From Streptomyces sp. DHE7-1 (GTDB lineage Bacteria > Actinomycetota > Actinomycetes > Streptomycetales > Streptomycetaceae): DNA of 64,000 bases. Location: contig JACJDG010000003.1 in NCBI GenBank assembly GCA_016432725.1, forward strand, positions 3,782,001 through 3,846,000, given 5' to 3'. A model generated the notes under the pieces. It had not been told where the DNA came from and did no database searches. It saw nothing but the letters and a program-made list of their open reading frames with translations. Every line of letters starts with the position of its first letter. The first letter of the stretch is position 1. Shown here in pieces: positions 55,347 to 64,000 of the stretch. Made by a program: the position numbers and the translations under genes.

Positions 55347-56854
55347 CTAGTACGAGAAGGCCATCGGCTTGTCGGCGTCACGGGTGTCGCCGCCGATCTT
55401 CGTGGGCGGGTTGAGGTCGGCCTCGGTCAGCTCGGGCGGGCCGGCCTTGACGTACTTCGCGAGCAGCTTGACCTCGACGACGGCGAGGACCGCGTACAGC
55501 GCGGTGAAGACGAGCATCGAGGTGAGGACCTCGCCCTGGGAGACACCGGGGAGACCGCGTCACGGGTCTGCAGGACGCCGTAGACCACCCACGGCTGCCG
55601 GCCCATCTCCGTGAAGATCCATCCCCAGGAGTTGGCGATCAGCGGGAACGCCAGGGTCCAGATCGCGATCCGCCAGTACCAGGGGGTCAGCTTCGGACCG
55701 AGCGCCTTGTTCCGGAACAGGACCAGGTGCGGCACCTCGTCGTCGCCCACCCGTAGATGCTGCGGCAGCATGAACCTCTTGCGGGTCAGCCAGAGACCGG
55801 CGAGGCCGATGGTGAAGGAGGCCATGCCGAAGCCGATCATCCAGCGGAAGCCCCAGAAGGCGACCGGGATGTTGGGCCGGTAGTCGCCGGGCCCGAACTT
55901 CTGCTGCTCCGCCTTGTTGACGTCTTTGATACCGGGCACGTACGAGCTGAAGTCGTCGTTGGCGAGGAATGACAGCAGGCCCGGGATCTCGACGGCCACG
56001 CTGTTGTGGCCCTTGTCCACGTCGCCGTAGGCGAAGACGGAGAACGGCGCGGGTGCCTGGCCGTCCCACAGCGCCTCGGCGGCCGCCATCTTCATCGGCT
56101 GCTGCTTGAACATGACCTTGCCCAGCACGTCACCGCTGACCGCGGTGAGCAGACCGGCGATGACCACGGTGATCAGGCCGAGCCGCAGTGAGGTCTTCAT
56201 CTCGCGGACGTGCTTCTTGCGGGCCAGGTGGTAGGCGGCGATGCCCACCATGAAGGCGCCACCGGTCAGGAAGGCCGCGGACAGGGTGTGGAAAGCCTGG
56301 CTCAGCGCGGTGTTCTGGGTCAGTACGGCCCAGAAGTCGGTCAGCTCGGCCCGTCCCCGCACCTTGTCGATCTTGTAGCCGACCGGGTGCTGCATCCAGG
56401 AGTTGGCGGCGAGGATGAAGTACGCCGACAGGATCGTGCCGATCGACACCATCCAGATGCAGGCCAGGTGGATCCTCTTGGGCAGCTTGTCCCAGCCGAA
56501 GATCCACAGGCCGATGAACGTGGACTCGAAGAAGAAGGCGATCAGGGCCTCGAAGGCGAGCGGGGCACCGAAGATGTCCCCGACGAAGCGCGAGTAGTCC
56601 GACCAGTTCATGCCGAACTGGAACTCCTGCACGATGCCGGTGACCACACCCATCGCGATGTTGATCAGGAAGAGCTTGCCCCAGAACTTCGTCGCCCGAA
56701 GGTACTTCTCCTTCTCCGTGCGCACCCACGCCGTCTGCAGCCCGGCCGTGAGAGCGGCCAGGGAGATCGTCAGGGGGACGAACAGGAAGTGGTAGACGGT
56801 GGTGATGCCGAACTGCCAGCGCGCCAGTGTCTCCGGCGCCAGAGCCAGGTCCAC
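55347..56854 (-). CDS. cydA: Cytochrome bd oxidase subunit I (frameshifted near the 3' end)
   Basis: About 502 residues after adding one base to the G-run at 55548-55551. It carries haems b558, b595 and d. Visible landmarks are ARWQFGITTVYHFLFVPLT (His ligand and first helix), GMNWSDYSRFVGDIFGAPLA, ALIAFFFESTFIGLWIFGW, the Met/Glu region ILAANSWMQHPVGY and the GRQPWVVYG segment. The last 65 residues read in another frame, to PMAFSY at the stop. The GTG at 56854 has AGGAGAG upstream. A Rex operator lies ~80 bases upstream, so expression rises when NADH accumulates. Confidence 0.93.
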
Positions 56855-56935
56855 GTCGTCACTCTCCTTACTACGCCGGGTACAGCGGCGGTTTGCTCCT
56901 TTTATCACGCATAAACAGAGCAATCGGGACGCGCT

Positions 56936-56951
56936 TGTGAACGCGTTCACA
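56936..56951. promoter_or_regulatory. Rex operator upstream of cydA
   Basis: TGTGAACGCGTTCACA is a perfect 16-bp palindrome identical in form to the Rex operator (ROP) known for the S. coelicolor cyd genes. It is ~82 bases upstream of the cydA start, in the divergent-free gap to hisC. Rex is a NAD(H)-sensing repressor not encoded in this window. Confidence 0.9.
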
Positions 56952-57036
56952 TTCACAAGCCATTATGACGCACTGATATTCGGTAACCGCAAGGGGGTAC
57001 CCCCACGGGGTTTCCCGGCAGAACGGATCAACGAGA

Positions 57037-57061
57037 AGGGCCCGCACATGGCGGGGCCCTT
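57037..57061 (-). terminator. Hairpin terminator after hisC
   Basis: AAGGGCCCGC pairs with GCGGGGCCCTT across ACATG with one bulge. It lies ~40 bases past the hisC stop, ahead of the cydA promoter region, so it insulates the two. Confidence 0.65.
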
Positions 57062-57099
57062 GACGAGGCCGCCGGCACTCCGGCCGCGGCCACCCGTTC

Positions 57100-58179
57100 T
57101 CAGATCTCCCGGTGGAACGCCTCCGCGACCTTCAGGAAGATGTCGTTGGCCTCGGTCTCGCCGACCGTCACCCGCACACCCTCACCCGGGAACGGCCGGA
57201 CCACCACACCGTGCTCCTCGCAGGCCGCGGCGAAGTCGAGCGTGCGCTCCCCCAGCCGAAGCCACACGAAGTTGGCCTGGGTCTCCGGCACCGTCCACCC
57301 CTGGGTGCGCAGCGCGTCGACCACGCGCGTGCGCTCGCACACCAGCGAGCCGACCCGGCCCAGCAGCTCGTCCTCGGCCCGCAGGGAGGCGACCGCCGCC
57401 TCCTGTGCGAGCTGGCTGACACCGAACGGCACCGCCGTCTTGCGCAGCGCCGCCGCCACCGGCTCGTGGGCGATCGCGAAACCGACGCGCAGCCCGGCGA
57501 GGCCGTAGGCCTTGGAGAACGTGCGCAGGACGCAGACGTTGGGCCGCTCCCGGTACAGCTCGACGCCGTCGGGCACCTCGGGATCGCGGATGAACTCGCG
57601 GTAGGCCTCGTCCAGGACCACCAGCACGTCCTTGGGCACCCGGTCGAGGAACCGTTCCAGCTCGGCCCGTCGCACCACCGTGCCGGTCGGGTTGTTGGGG
57701 TTGCAGACGAAGATCAGACGCGTCCGCTCGGTGATCGCGTCCGCCATGGCGTCCAGGTCGTGGACGTCGCCGGGGGTGAGCGGCACCTGGACCGAGCGCG
57801 CCCCGTTGATCTGCGTGATGATCGGGTACGCCTCGAAGGAGCGCCAGGCGTACATCACCTCGTCACCGGGCCCGCTGGTCGCCTGGATCAGCTGCTGGGC
57901 GACGCCCACCGAACCCGTGCCGGTGGCGAGGTGGGCGAGCGGGACGGCGAACCGCTCCGAGAGCTCCTCCATCAGCCCGCTGCAGGCCATGTCCGGGTAG
58001 CGGTTGAAGTTGGAGGCGGCCGCGGTCACGCTCTCCATCACGCCGGGCAGCGGGGGATACGGGTTCTCGTTGGAGGACAGCTTGTAGGCGACCGGCCCGC
58101 CGGCCGCGGCCGGCTTGCCCGGCTTGTAGGTGGGGATACCCTCCAGCTCGGCGCGCAGCTTGGGGCTCGTCTCGCTCAC
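57100..58179 (-). CDS. hisC: Histidinol-phosphate aminotransferase
   Basis: 359 residues, fold type I PLP enzyme. It converts imidazole-acetol phosphate to histidinol phosphate, and its relatives also transaminate aromatic keto acids. Motifs: SSNENPYPPLPGV, PNNPTGTVV (substrate carboxylate), LDEAYREF and TFSKAYGLAGLRVGFAI with the PLP-binding Lys. The GTG at 58179 is preceded by AGGAGG. It is not in the main his operon. It may supply phenylalanine/tyrosine synthesis too. No his neighbour lies here. Confidence 0.9.
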   Translation of the reverse strand: MSETSPKLRAELEGIPTYKPGKPAAAGGPVAYKLSSNENPYPPLPGVMESVTAAASNFNRYPDMACSGLMEELSERFAVPLAHLATGTGSVGVAQQLIQATSGPGDEVMYAWRSFEAYPIITQINGARSVQVPLTPGDVHDLDAMADAITERTRLIFVCNPNNPTGTVVRRAELERFLDRVPKDVLVVLDEAYREFIRDPEVPDGVELYRERPNVCVLRTFSKAYGLAGLRVGFAIAHEPVAAALRKTAVPFGVSQLAQEAAVASLRAEDELLGRVGSLVCERTRVVDALRTQGWTVPETQANFVWLRLGERTLDFAAACEEHGVVVRPFPGEGVRVTVGETEANDIFLKVAEAFHREI

Positions 58180-58608
58180 CGCAGTCCTCCTCGCGACCAC
58201 CGGCGGCCCGTCGACGCCGCCGGCTTCCAATACTCCACACCTTATGAGGATTCGGCCCCGCTGCGTACAGGTGCGGGACGACGGGAGTCCAGCCTCTTCC
58301 GTCACACCGGCATCAGGGGCATCACTGTACGAAGGCGTACGTACCAGGGGGCGCGCCACACATATATCTACGCGCCGGTGGCTCGCGCCCTGGCGCGCAT
58401 CGCTCGTGAAGGTGAGTTGAGACCTCTTCGAGACATCGGCCCCTTGGCAGGCCCACGCCCGTCGGCACGTCACGTCCTGTGATCGAAACGTTCAAGTGCC
58501 TTGCTTTCAAAGGTAGTTAGCCGCCTTCAGCCATGCAGAAACGTGCCTGTCAACGCGTGCATATGCGTCCGCACTACCCCACCGCATGAGCCCTACTATC
58601 GGCTCGCC

Positions 58609-59721
58609 ATGACAGCAGCAGGGAAGCACCAGGTGAGCCGCGCGGAAACCTCACGTCGAGGCAGCCGGCCGGGCCGGGCGGGCATCAGAGACGTGGCCGC
58701 CGCCGCCGGGGTCTCCATCACGACCGTGTCCGACGCCCTCAACGGAAAGGGCCGGCTCCCGGACGCCACCCGGCGCCACGTCCGCGAGGTCGCCGACCGC
58801 CTCGGGTACCGCCCATCGGCCGCCGCCCGCACCCTCCGTACCGGCAAGTCGGGACTCATCGGCCTGACCGTGACGACGTACGGGGATGAACCTTTCACCT
58901 TCACGGAGTTCGCCTACTTCGCCGAGATGGCCCGGGCCGCCACCTCCGCCGCGCTCGCCCGCGGCTACGCCCTGGTGATCCTGCCCGCGACCTCCCGCCA
59001 CGACGTGTGGTCCAACGTCGCCCTGGACGGCACGGTGGTCATCGACCCCTCCGACCATGACCCGGTGGTCAGCGAGCTCGTCCGGCAGGGCCTGCCGGTC
59101 GTGTCCGACGGCCGCCCGGCCGGCTCCCTGCCGGTCACCGCCTGGGTCGACAACGACCACGAGGCGGCCGTCCTCGACCTCCTCGACCACCTCGCCGACG
59201 CCGGCGCCCGCCGCATCGGCCTGCTCACCGGCACCACGACCGACACGTACACCCATCTGTCCACCACCGCCTACCTGCGCTGGTGCGAGCGGGTCGGCCA
59301 GGACCCGGTCTACGAGGCCTACCCCGCGCACGACCCCTGCGCGGGCGCCGTCGCCGCCGACCGGCTGCTCGCCCGGCCCGACCGGCCCGACGCCGTGTAC
59401 GGGCTCTTCGACCCCAACGGCACCGATCTCCTCGCCGCCGCCCGCCGCTACGGCCTGCGCGTCCCGGACGACCTGCTACTGGTGTGCTGCAGCGAGTCCA
59501 CGGTCTACGCCAACACCGAGCCGCCCATCACCACGCTCTCCCTGAAGCCGCGCCGGATCGGTACGGCCGTGGTGCAGCTGCTCATCGACGCCATCGAGGG
59601 TGTCGAGTCGGACCAGCCCGTCGAACAGGTGATACCGACCGAACTGATCGTGCGTACCTCGTCCCAGCGACGTCCCCCGCGCACGACCATCAGCCCGCCG
59701 CGGGCCCCGGAGAAGGGGTAG
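58609..59721 (+). CDS. LacI-family transcriptional regulator
   Basis: 370 residues. The N-terminal helix-turn-helix is IRDVAAAAGVSITTVSDALN, with a hinge helix around RPSAAARTLRTGKSGLIGL. A sugar-binding periplasmic-protein-like domain follows (TFTEFAYFAEMARAATSA, ALDGTVVIDPSDHDPVVSEL, VDNDHEAAVLDLLDHL). It is divergent from hisC with ~430 bases between. The S. coelicolor gene at the equivalent place is, from memory, SCO3943 (rstP). Neither ligand nor target is known. Confidence 0.88.
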   Translation: MTAAGKHQVSRAETSRRGSRPGRAGIRDVAAAAGVSITTVSDALNGKGRLPDATRRHVREVADRLGYRPSAAARTLRTGKSGLIGLTVTTYGDEPFTFTEFAYFAEMARAATSAALARGYALVILPATSRHDVWSNVALDGTVVIDPSDHDPVVSELVRQGLPVVSDGRPAGSLPVTAWVDNDHEAAVLDLLDHLADAGARRIGLLTGTTTDTYTHLSTTAYLRWCERVGQDPVYEAYPAHDPCAGAVAADRLLARPDRPDAVYGLFDPNGTDLLAAARRYGLRVPDDLLLVCCSESTVYANTEPPITTLSLKPRRIGTAVVQLLIDAIEGVESDQPVEQVIPTELIVRTSSQRRPPRTTISPPRAPEKG

Positions 59722-60086
59722 CGGAGGGGGCTCGGCCCGGACGGTGACCGCGGGACGCACGGTGGCCGCCCCGGGGCGAAGGGCCCGAGGGAAGCGAAGC
59801 GGCGGGGCCGGCCCGTGCGCGACCCGCCGGGCCCGCGGCTCCGCGCACCTCCCGGGACGGGTCGCCCGGCCGGTGCGTGACACTGCACACCGGCATTGGG
59901 CAACCGGTCGAAACCCCGCCTAAACGGACCTAAAGCCGCGGCGAACTGGAGTCTCGCTCCGATTCACCACCCCTGGGTCATCACACGGAACGACGCGCAT
60001 TCCTATGATGGGCCCACGACACCGCGGGCCGCTGCGACCAGGCAGTCCGAAGCGGTGCAGTTGCGGCGCGATGGTGGAGGGGTCTG
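59722..60086. other. Intergenic region, no gene seen
   Basis: 365 bases between the LacI-family and metallophosphoesterase genes. The first half is very GC-rich with overlapping short dyads. The last ~150 bases hold an AT-richer stretch (59990-60010) that could be the promoter of the downstream gene. I found no RNA gene or repeat. Confidence 0.45.
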
Positions 60087-61163
60087 ATGACTCAGGGGGC
60101 CGGTCAGGGACCCGAGGTGGAGCGGACGGCGACGTTGCGCGACTTCCGGGTGCCCGCGTACGTCAACGAGACCGGTCCGTACGCCCACACCCACCCCGGT
60201 GACACCGTGCCGCCCCTGGACGAGGCCTACCCCGAGGGCTACACGCCCACCCAGCGCGACCTGCCTGTCATCAACCGCGGCGACACGCTGCAGGTGTCCG
60301 TCGAGCCGGGTCCCGCGGCGCCGGACCCGCAGCCGTCGACCGGTCCGGGCCCGCTGTACGTCGTCGGTGACGTCCACGGCTACCTCGACGAACTGCTGGC
60401 CGCCCTCAGGGAGAAGGGGCTGGTCGACGCCGAGGGCCGGTGGAGCGCGGGCACCGCCCGGCTGTGGTTCCTCGGCGACTTCACCGACCGCGGCCCCGAC
60501 GGCATCGGCGTCATCGACCTGGTCATGCGGCTGTCGGCCGAGGCGGCCGCGGCCGGCGGCTACTGCAAGGCCCTCATGGGCAACCACGAGCTGCTGCTGC
60601 TCGGCGCGAAGCGGTTCGGCGACACCCCGGTCCACTCCGGCGCGGGCACCGCCACCTTCCAGGCGGCCTGGCTGCTCAACGGCGGCCAGAAGACCGACAT
60701 GGACCGCCTCCAGGACCACCACCTGCAGTGGATGTCCCGCCTCGACGCCGTGGAGGAGGTCGACGGGCATCTGCTCATCCACTCCGACACCACCGCCTAC
60801 CTCGACTACGGCGACTCGATCGAGGCGGTCAACGACACCGTCCGCGAGACCATCACCCGCAACGACGCCGACGAAGTCTGGGACCTGTTCCGCAAGTTCA
60901 CCAAGCGCTTCTCCTTCCGCGACGAGGGCGGCGCGGAAGCCGTGCGCTCCCTCCTCGACATGTACGGCGGCAGCCGCGTCGTGCACGGTCACAGCCCCAT
61001 TCCCTACCTGCTCGGCGAGGTCGGCTCCGAAGACACCGAGGAGGACGACGGCCCCTCGGTGGAGGGACCGCACATCTACGCCGACGGTCTCGCCATCGCC
61101 ATGGACGGCGGCGTGACCATGGCCGGGAAGCTGCTGGTCCAGCAACTGCCGCTCAACGCCTGA
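60087..61163 (+). CDS. Calcineurin-like metallophosphoesterase
   Basis: 358 residues. The phosphoesterase core begins after a ~85-residue N-terminal extension. The dimetal motifs are GDVHGYLDEL, GDFTDRGPDG, GNHELLLLG and VHGHSPIP. They resemble bacterial Ser/Thr-type phosphoprotein phosphatases and ApaH-like enzymes. A role as protein phosphatase or dinucleotide hydrolase cannot be decided. Start ATG at 60087 with GGAGGGG upstream. It is followed 182 bases later by a membrane-protein gene in the same direction. Confidence 0.87.
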   Translation: MTQGAGQGPEVERTATLRDFRVPAYVNETGPYAHTHPGDTVPPLDEAYPEGYTPTQRDLPVINRGDTLQVSVEPGPAAPDPQPSTGPGPLYVVGDVHGYLDELLAALREKGLVDAEGRWSAGTARLWFLGDFTDRGPDGIGVIDLVMRLSAEAAAAGGYCKALMGNHELLLLGAKRFGDTPVHSGAGTATFQAAWLLNGGQKTDMDRLQDHHLQWMSRLDAVEEVDGHLLIHSDTTAYLDYGDSIEAVNDTVRETITRNDADEVWDLFRKFTKRFSFRDEGGAEAVRSLLDMYGGSRVVHGHSPIPYLLGEVGSEDTEEDDGPSVEGPHIYADGLAIAMDGGVTMAGKLLVQQLPLNA

Positions 61164-61344
61164 GCGTTCACCGGGCTGATCGGGTCCGACCGGATGCGCC
61201 CGGTGCGGCACGCAATTTCCGGCAACCCCCTGTCACCGCGTGGCGTCACGGCTCTACCATCGGCTTATCCGTAGCAGGCTCCCCTCCGTTTCTGCCCGAC
61301 GGCTCGCCGGCGTGCGAGCCCCAAGCCCTACGGAGCATCGGGGG

Positions 61345-62208
61345 ATGCACATGAACAGCGTTCCGCAGCACCTGCTGAGCGAGGACCGCCAGGAATTCGA
61401 GCGGATCCTCGATGAGGCGCTGCGCTCCGCACCCCAGCGACCCGAACTCGCCGCTGTCGGACAGCGGCTCAACCCGGAACAACTGCGCACCATGGCACTC
61501 AACGCCACCGCGCTCATCACGGCGGCCGCGGCGACCGAGTACCAGCACTACGTGAAGGCCCGAGAGGAACTGCGCCGCCCGGCGCCGTCCGTCCCGTCGG
61601 CCGCCGACGACACCGGCTCCACGGAGCCGGGCGCGGACCCGGTGGGCCTCGCCGCCGCCCTCGGCGAGGCCGCCGAGACCACCGGAGCGGGCGCCGTCGC
61701 CGTGATCGCGGTGCTGGCACCGCTCCTCGCCGGGACGGCCGCGGCGATCTTCCTGCTCGTCGGCTACATCCTGAAGATGCTGGCCCCCGGCCAGGCCTTC
61801 GCCCAGACCATGCTCACCGCGGGCTGGGTGTTCGGCGCCGTCACCGCCGCCGCGATCCTCGTCGCCGGCGCCGGGCTGCTGCTCACCGCCCTGCGCAACA
61901 GCGCCGCGGCGGAAGCCGGAGCGCATGACGCCGCCGACGCGGAGGTGGCCAGGGCCAGAGAGGCCTGGCGGGAGGCCCTGCTGGAACGCGGTGTCCTGCC
62001 GTTCCTCCAGGACGCGCTCGCCCACCCCGGTGCGGCCCCGGCCCACCGCACGGCGCCCTCGGCCCCGACGAGCCGCATGCCGCGCCTCGGCTACGGCCGG
62101 CCCGGCTTCAGCAGCCCGGACGACGGCTCCGTCACCGACCGTCCGAGGTTCAGCAGTCCCGACTACACCAGCCCCGACTTCGGCGGCCCGGACCACCAGC
62201 CGGAGTAG
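61345..62208 (+). CDS. Membrane protein with helical N-terminal region, function unknown
   Basis: 287 residues from ATG 61345 (or 61351). A ~100-residue soluble N-terminus (VPQHLLSEDRQEFERILDEA) is followed by two membrane helices (GAVAVIAVLAPLLAGTAAAI and MLTAGWVFGAVTAAAILVAG). An Ala/Glu-rich helix and a C-terminal tail come next, with three similar short units (FSSPDDGS, FSSPDYTS and FGGPDHQP). A coat- or septum-related scaffold is possible, but I recognise no family. It may be cotranscribed with the phosphoesterase. Confidence 0.65.
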   Translation: MHMNSVPQHLLSEDRQEFERILDEALRSAPQRPELAAVGQRLNPEQLRTMALNATALITAAAATEYQHYVKAREELRRPAPSVPSAADDTGSTEPGADPVGLAAALGEAAETTGAGAVAVIAVLAPLLAGTAAAIFLLVGYILKMLAPGQAFAQTMLTAGWVFGAVTAAAILVAGAGLLLTALRNSAAAEAGAHDAADAEVARAREAWREALLERGVLPFLQDALAHPGAAPAHRTAPSAPTSRMPRLGYGRPGFSSPDDGSVTDRPRFSSPDYTSPDFGGPDHQPE

Positions 62209-62293
62209 CCGGCCCGCGCCCCCTCACGGGGGCGCCCGCCGGACTCCGGCCGGCGGCCGGTACGACCCCGGGCCGGCGGCCGCCGCGGCCCGA

Positions 62294-64000
62294 TCAGTCG
62301 GCGATCGGCAGGTACACCCGGTTGCCCGACGCCGCGAACTCCTTCGACTTCTGAGCCATGCCCTCCTCGACCTCGGCCCTGGTGCCGCCGTGTTCGCGGC
62401 GGATGTCCTGGGAGATCTTCATGCTGCAGAACTTCGGCCCGCACATGGAGCAGAAGTGGGCCGTCTTGGCGGGTTCGGCCGGCAGCGTCTCGTCGTGGAA
62501 CTCCCTCGCCGTGTCCGGGTCCAGGGCGAGGTTGAACTGGTCCTCCCACCGGAACTCGAAGCGGGCGTCGGACAGCGCGTCGTCCCACTCCTGCGCGCCC
62601 GGGTGGCCCTTGGCGAGGTCCGCCGCGTGGGCGGCGATCTTGTAGGTGATGACCCCGGTCTTGACGTCGTCGCGGTTGGGCAGGCCCAGGTGCTCCTTGG
62701 GCGTGACGTAGCAGAGCATCGCCGTGCCCCACCAGGCGATCATCGCGGCACCGATGCCGGAGGTGATGTGGTCGTAAGCCGGCGCGATGTCGGTCGTCAG
62801 CGGGCCGAGCGTATAGAACGGAGCTTCATCGCAGATCTCCTGCTGAAGGTCGATGTTCTCCTTGATCTTGTGCATCGGGACGTGGCCCGGGCCCTCGATC
62901 ATGGTCTGTACGTTGAAACGCCTGGCGATCCGGTTGAGTTCCCCGAGCGTGCGCAACTCCGCGAACTGCGCCTCGTCGTTGGCGTCCGCGATCGAGCCGG
63001 GCCGCAGACCGTCGCCCAGCGAGTACGTGACGTCGTAGGCGGCGAGGATCTCGCAGAGCTCCTCGAAGTTCTCGTACAGGAACGACTCCCTGTGGTGCGC
63101 CAGGCACCACGCGGCCATGATCGAGCCGCCCCGCGAGACGATGCCCGTCTTGCGGTTCGCGGTGAGCGGCACGTACGGCAGGCGCACACCGGCGTGGACG
63201 GTCATGTAGTCCACGCCCTGCTCGGCCTGCTCGATGACGGTGTCCTTGTAGATCTCCCAGGTCAGTTCCTCGGCCCTGCCGTCGACCTTCTCCAGCGCCT
63301 GGTAGAGCGGAACGGTGCCGATGGGCACGGGGGAGTTGCGCAGCACCCACTCGCGGGTGGTGTGGATGTTGCGGCCGGTGGAGAGGTCCATGACCGTGTC
63401 GGCGCCCCAGCGGGTCGCCCAGGTCATCTTCTCGACCTCCTCCTCGATGGAGGAGGTGACCGCGGAGTTGCCGATGTTGGCGTTGACCTTCACCAGGAAG
63501 CGCTTACCGATGATCATCGGCTCGATCTCCGGGTGGTTGACGTTGGCCGGCAACACCGCGCGGCCCGCCGCGATCTCCTCACGGACCACCTCGGGAGAGA
63601 CGTTCTCCCGGATGGCCACGTACTCCATCTCCGGTGTGATCTCGCCCCTGCGGGCATAGGCGAGCTGGGTGACCGCCTGGCCCTCACGGCCGCGGCGCGG
63701 CTGACGCGGGCGCCCGGGGAACACCGCGTCGAGGTTGCGCAGCCCGCCACGGGGCGAGGTGTGCTTGATCCCGTCGTCCTCGGGACGGACGGGGCGGCCC
63801 GCGTACTCCTCGGTGTCGCCGCGGGCGATGATCCAGTTCTCCCGCAGCGGCGACAGCCCCCTGCGGACATCGGTCTCGACGAGCGGATCGGTGTACGGGC
63901 CCGATGTGTCGTACAGCGTGACCGACTGCCCGTTGGTGAGGTGCACCTGACGGACCGGCACACTCAGGTCGGGGCGTGAGCCCTCGACGTACGCCTTGTG
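62294..64000 (-). CDS. thiC: Phosphomethylpyrimidine synthase (5' end outside window)
   Basis: At least 569 residues visible; the frame stays open past base 64000, so the start is missing. It is a radical-SAM enzyme that turns aminoimidazole ribotide into HMP-phosphate for thiamine. Landmarks: KAYVEGSRPDL at the upstream edge, VRQVHLTNGQSVTLYDTSGP, ENVSPEVVREEIAAGRAVLP, and near the C-terminus the [4Fe-4S] motif CSMCGPKFCSMKI. A TPP riboswitch is expected upstream but lies outside the window. Confidence 0.95.
   Translation of the reverse strand, partial: HKAYVEGSRPDLSVPVRQVHLTNGQSVTLYDTSGPYTDPLVETDVRRGLSPLRENWIIARGDTEEYAGRPVRPEDDGIKHTSPRGGLRNLDAVFPGRPRQPRRGREGQAVTQLAYARRGEITPEMEYVAIRENVSPEVVREEIAAGRAVLPANVNHPEIEPMIIGKRFLVKVNANIGNSAVTSSIEEEVEKMTWATRWGADTVMDLSTGRNIHTTREWVLRNSPVPIGTVPLYQALEKVDGRAEELTWEIYKDTVIEQAEQGVDYMTVHAGVRLPYVPLTANRKTGIVSRGGSIMAAWCLAHHRESFLYENFEELCEILAAYDVTYSLGDGLRPGSIADANDEAQFAELRTLGELNRIARRFNVQTMIEGPGHVPMHKIKENIDLQQEICDEAPFYTLGPLTTDIAPAYDHITSGIGAAMIAWWGTAMLCYVTPKEHLGLPNRDDVKTGVITYKIAAHAADLAKGHPGAQEWDDALSDARFEFRWEDQFNLALDPDTAREFHDETLPAEPAKTAHFCSMCGPKFCSMKISQDIRREHGGTRAEVEEGMAQKSKEFAASGNRVYLPIAD

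Noticed and set aside
53316..55583. A 755-residue plus-strand open frame over cydCD and cydB
   Set aside because: Antisense shadow, Gln/His/Asp/Arg-rich and without domains; the minus-strand cyd genes are certain.

Overview
The window is a high-GC actinobacterial chromosome segment, almost certainly Streptomyces. The evidence is strong G/C bias at third codon positions, frequent GTG starts, a prim-pol gene, RsbW-like ATPases, a fused cydCD, a pSAM2-type integrative element, ParB-type parS sites and the common Streptomyces intergenic repeat. From memory, the order htrA, glycerophosphodiesterase, SEC-C protein, pepP, copper genes, pheA, serS, ABC genes, cydCD, cydB, cydA, hisC, LacI regulator, thiC matches the S. 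coelicolor region around SCO3928-SCO3977, not far from oriC. I could not run an alignment to confirm this.

Layout. 1-9.3 kb: tail of a hybrid sensor kinase, acyl-CoA ligase with a TetR-type operator, SigE-family sigma factor, small secreted protein, prim-pol protein, MFS exporter divergent from an ArsR-type regulator, GNAT and VOC proteins, and two copies of a ~160-bp element with terminal inverted repeats. 9.3-18.4 kb: a ~9.1-kb actinomycete integrative and conjugative element (AICE) inserted in tRNA-Ser(TGA), with int, xis, repSA, spread genes, an FtsK-type traSA, a GntR repressor with operators, and a GGDEF diguanylate cyclase. 18.5-29.6 kb: HtrA protease, glycerophosphodiesterase, two RsbW-like ATPases, SEC-C protein, degenerate prim-pol, PP2C phosphatase, aminopeptidase P and a GNAT enzyme. 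29.8-36 kb: copper/haem export cluster (ycnI, sco1, pcuAC, copC-copD fusion, Dyp peroxidase). 36-40 kb: pheA, serS, HAD phosphatase and tRNA-Ser(GCT), with DnaA boxes and tandem repeats. 40-44 kb: a four-gene ABC transporter operon. 44-50.7 kb: M24 peptidase, an EphD-like hydrolase/dehydrogenase fusion, MerR regulator, KptA, F420-type oxidoreductase and HAD phosphatase. 50.7-57 kb: cytochrome bd operon cydA-cydB-cydCD with a Rex operator and parS sites. 57-64 kb: hisC, LacI regulator, metallophosphoesterase, a membrane protein and thiC (cut by the window edge).

How the parts fit. The cyd genes make and mature cytochrome bd under redox control by Rex. The copper cluster delivers copper to the competing aa3-type oxidase, so two branches of respiration lie here. 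serS and two tRNA-Ser genes share the window, and the AICE uses one of those tRNAs as its integration site.

Sequence quality matters. At least twelve genes, including the essential serS, are split by a single-base indel, nearly always in a short G/C run. I read these as base-calling errors and describe the genes as intact products, giving the position of each break.
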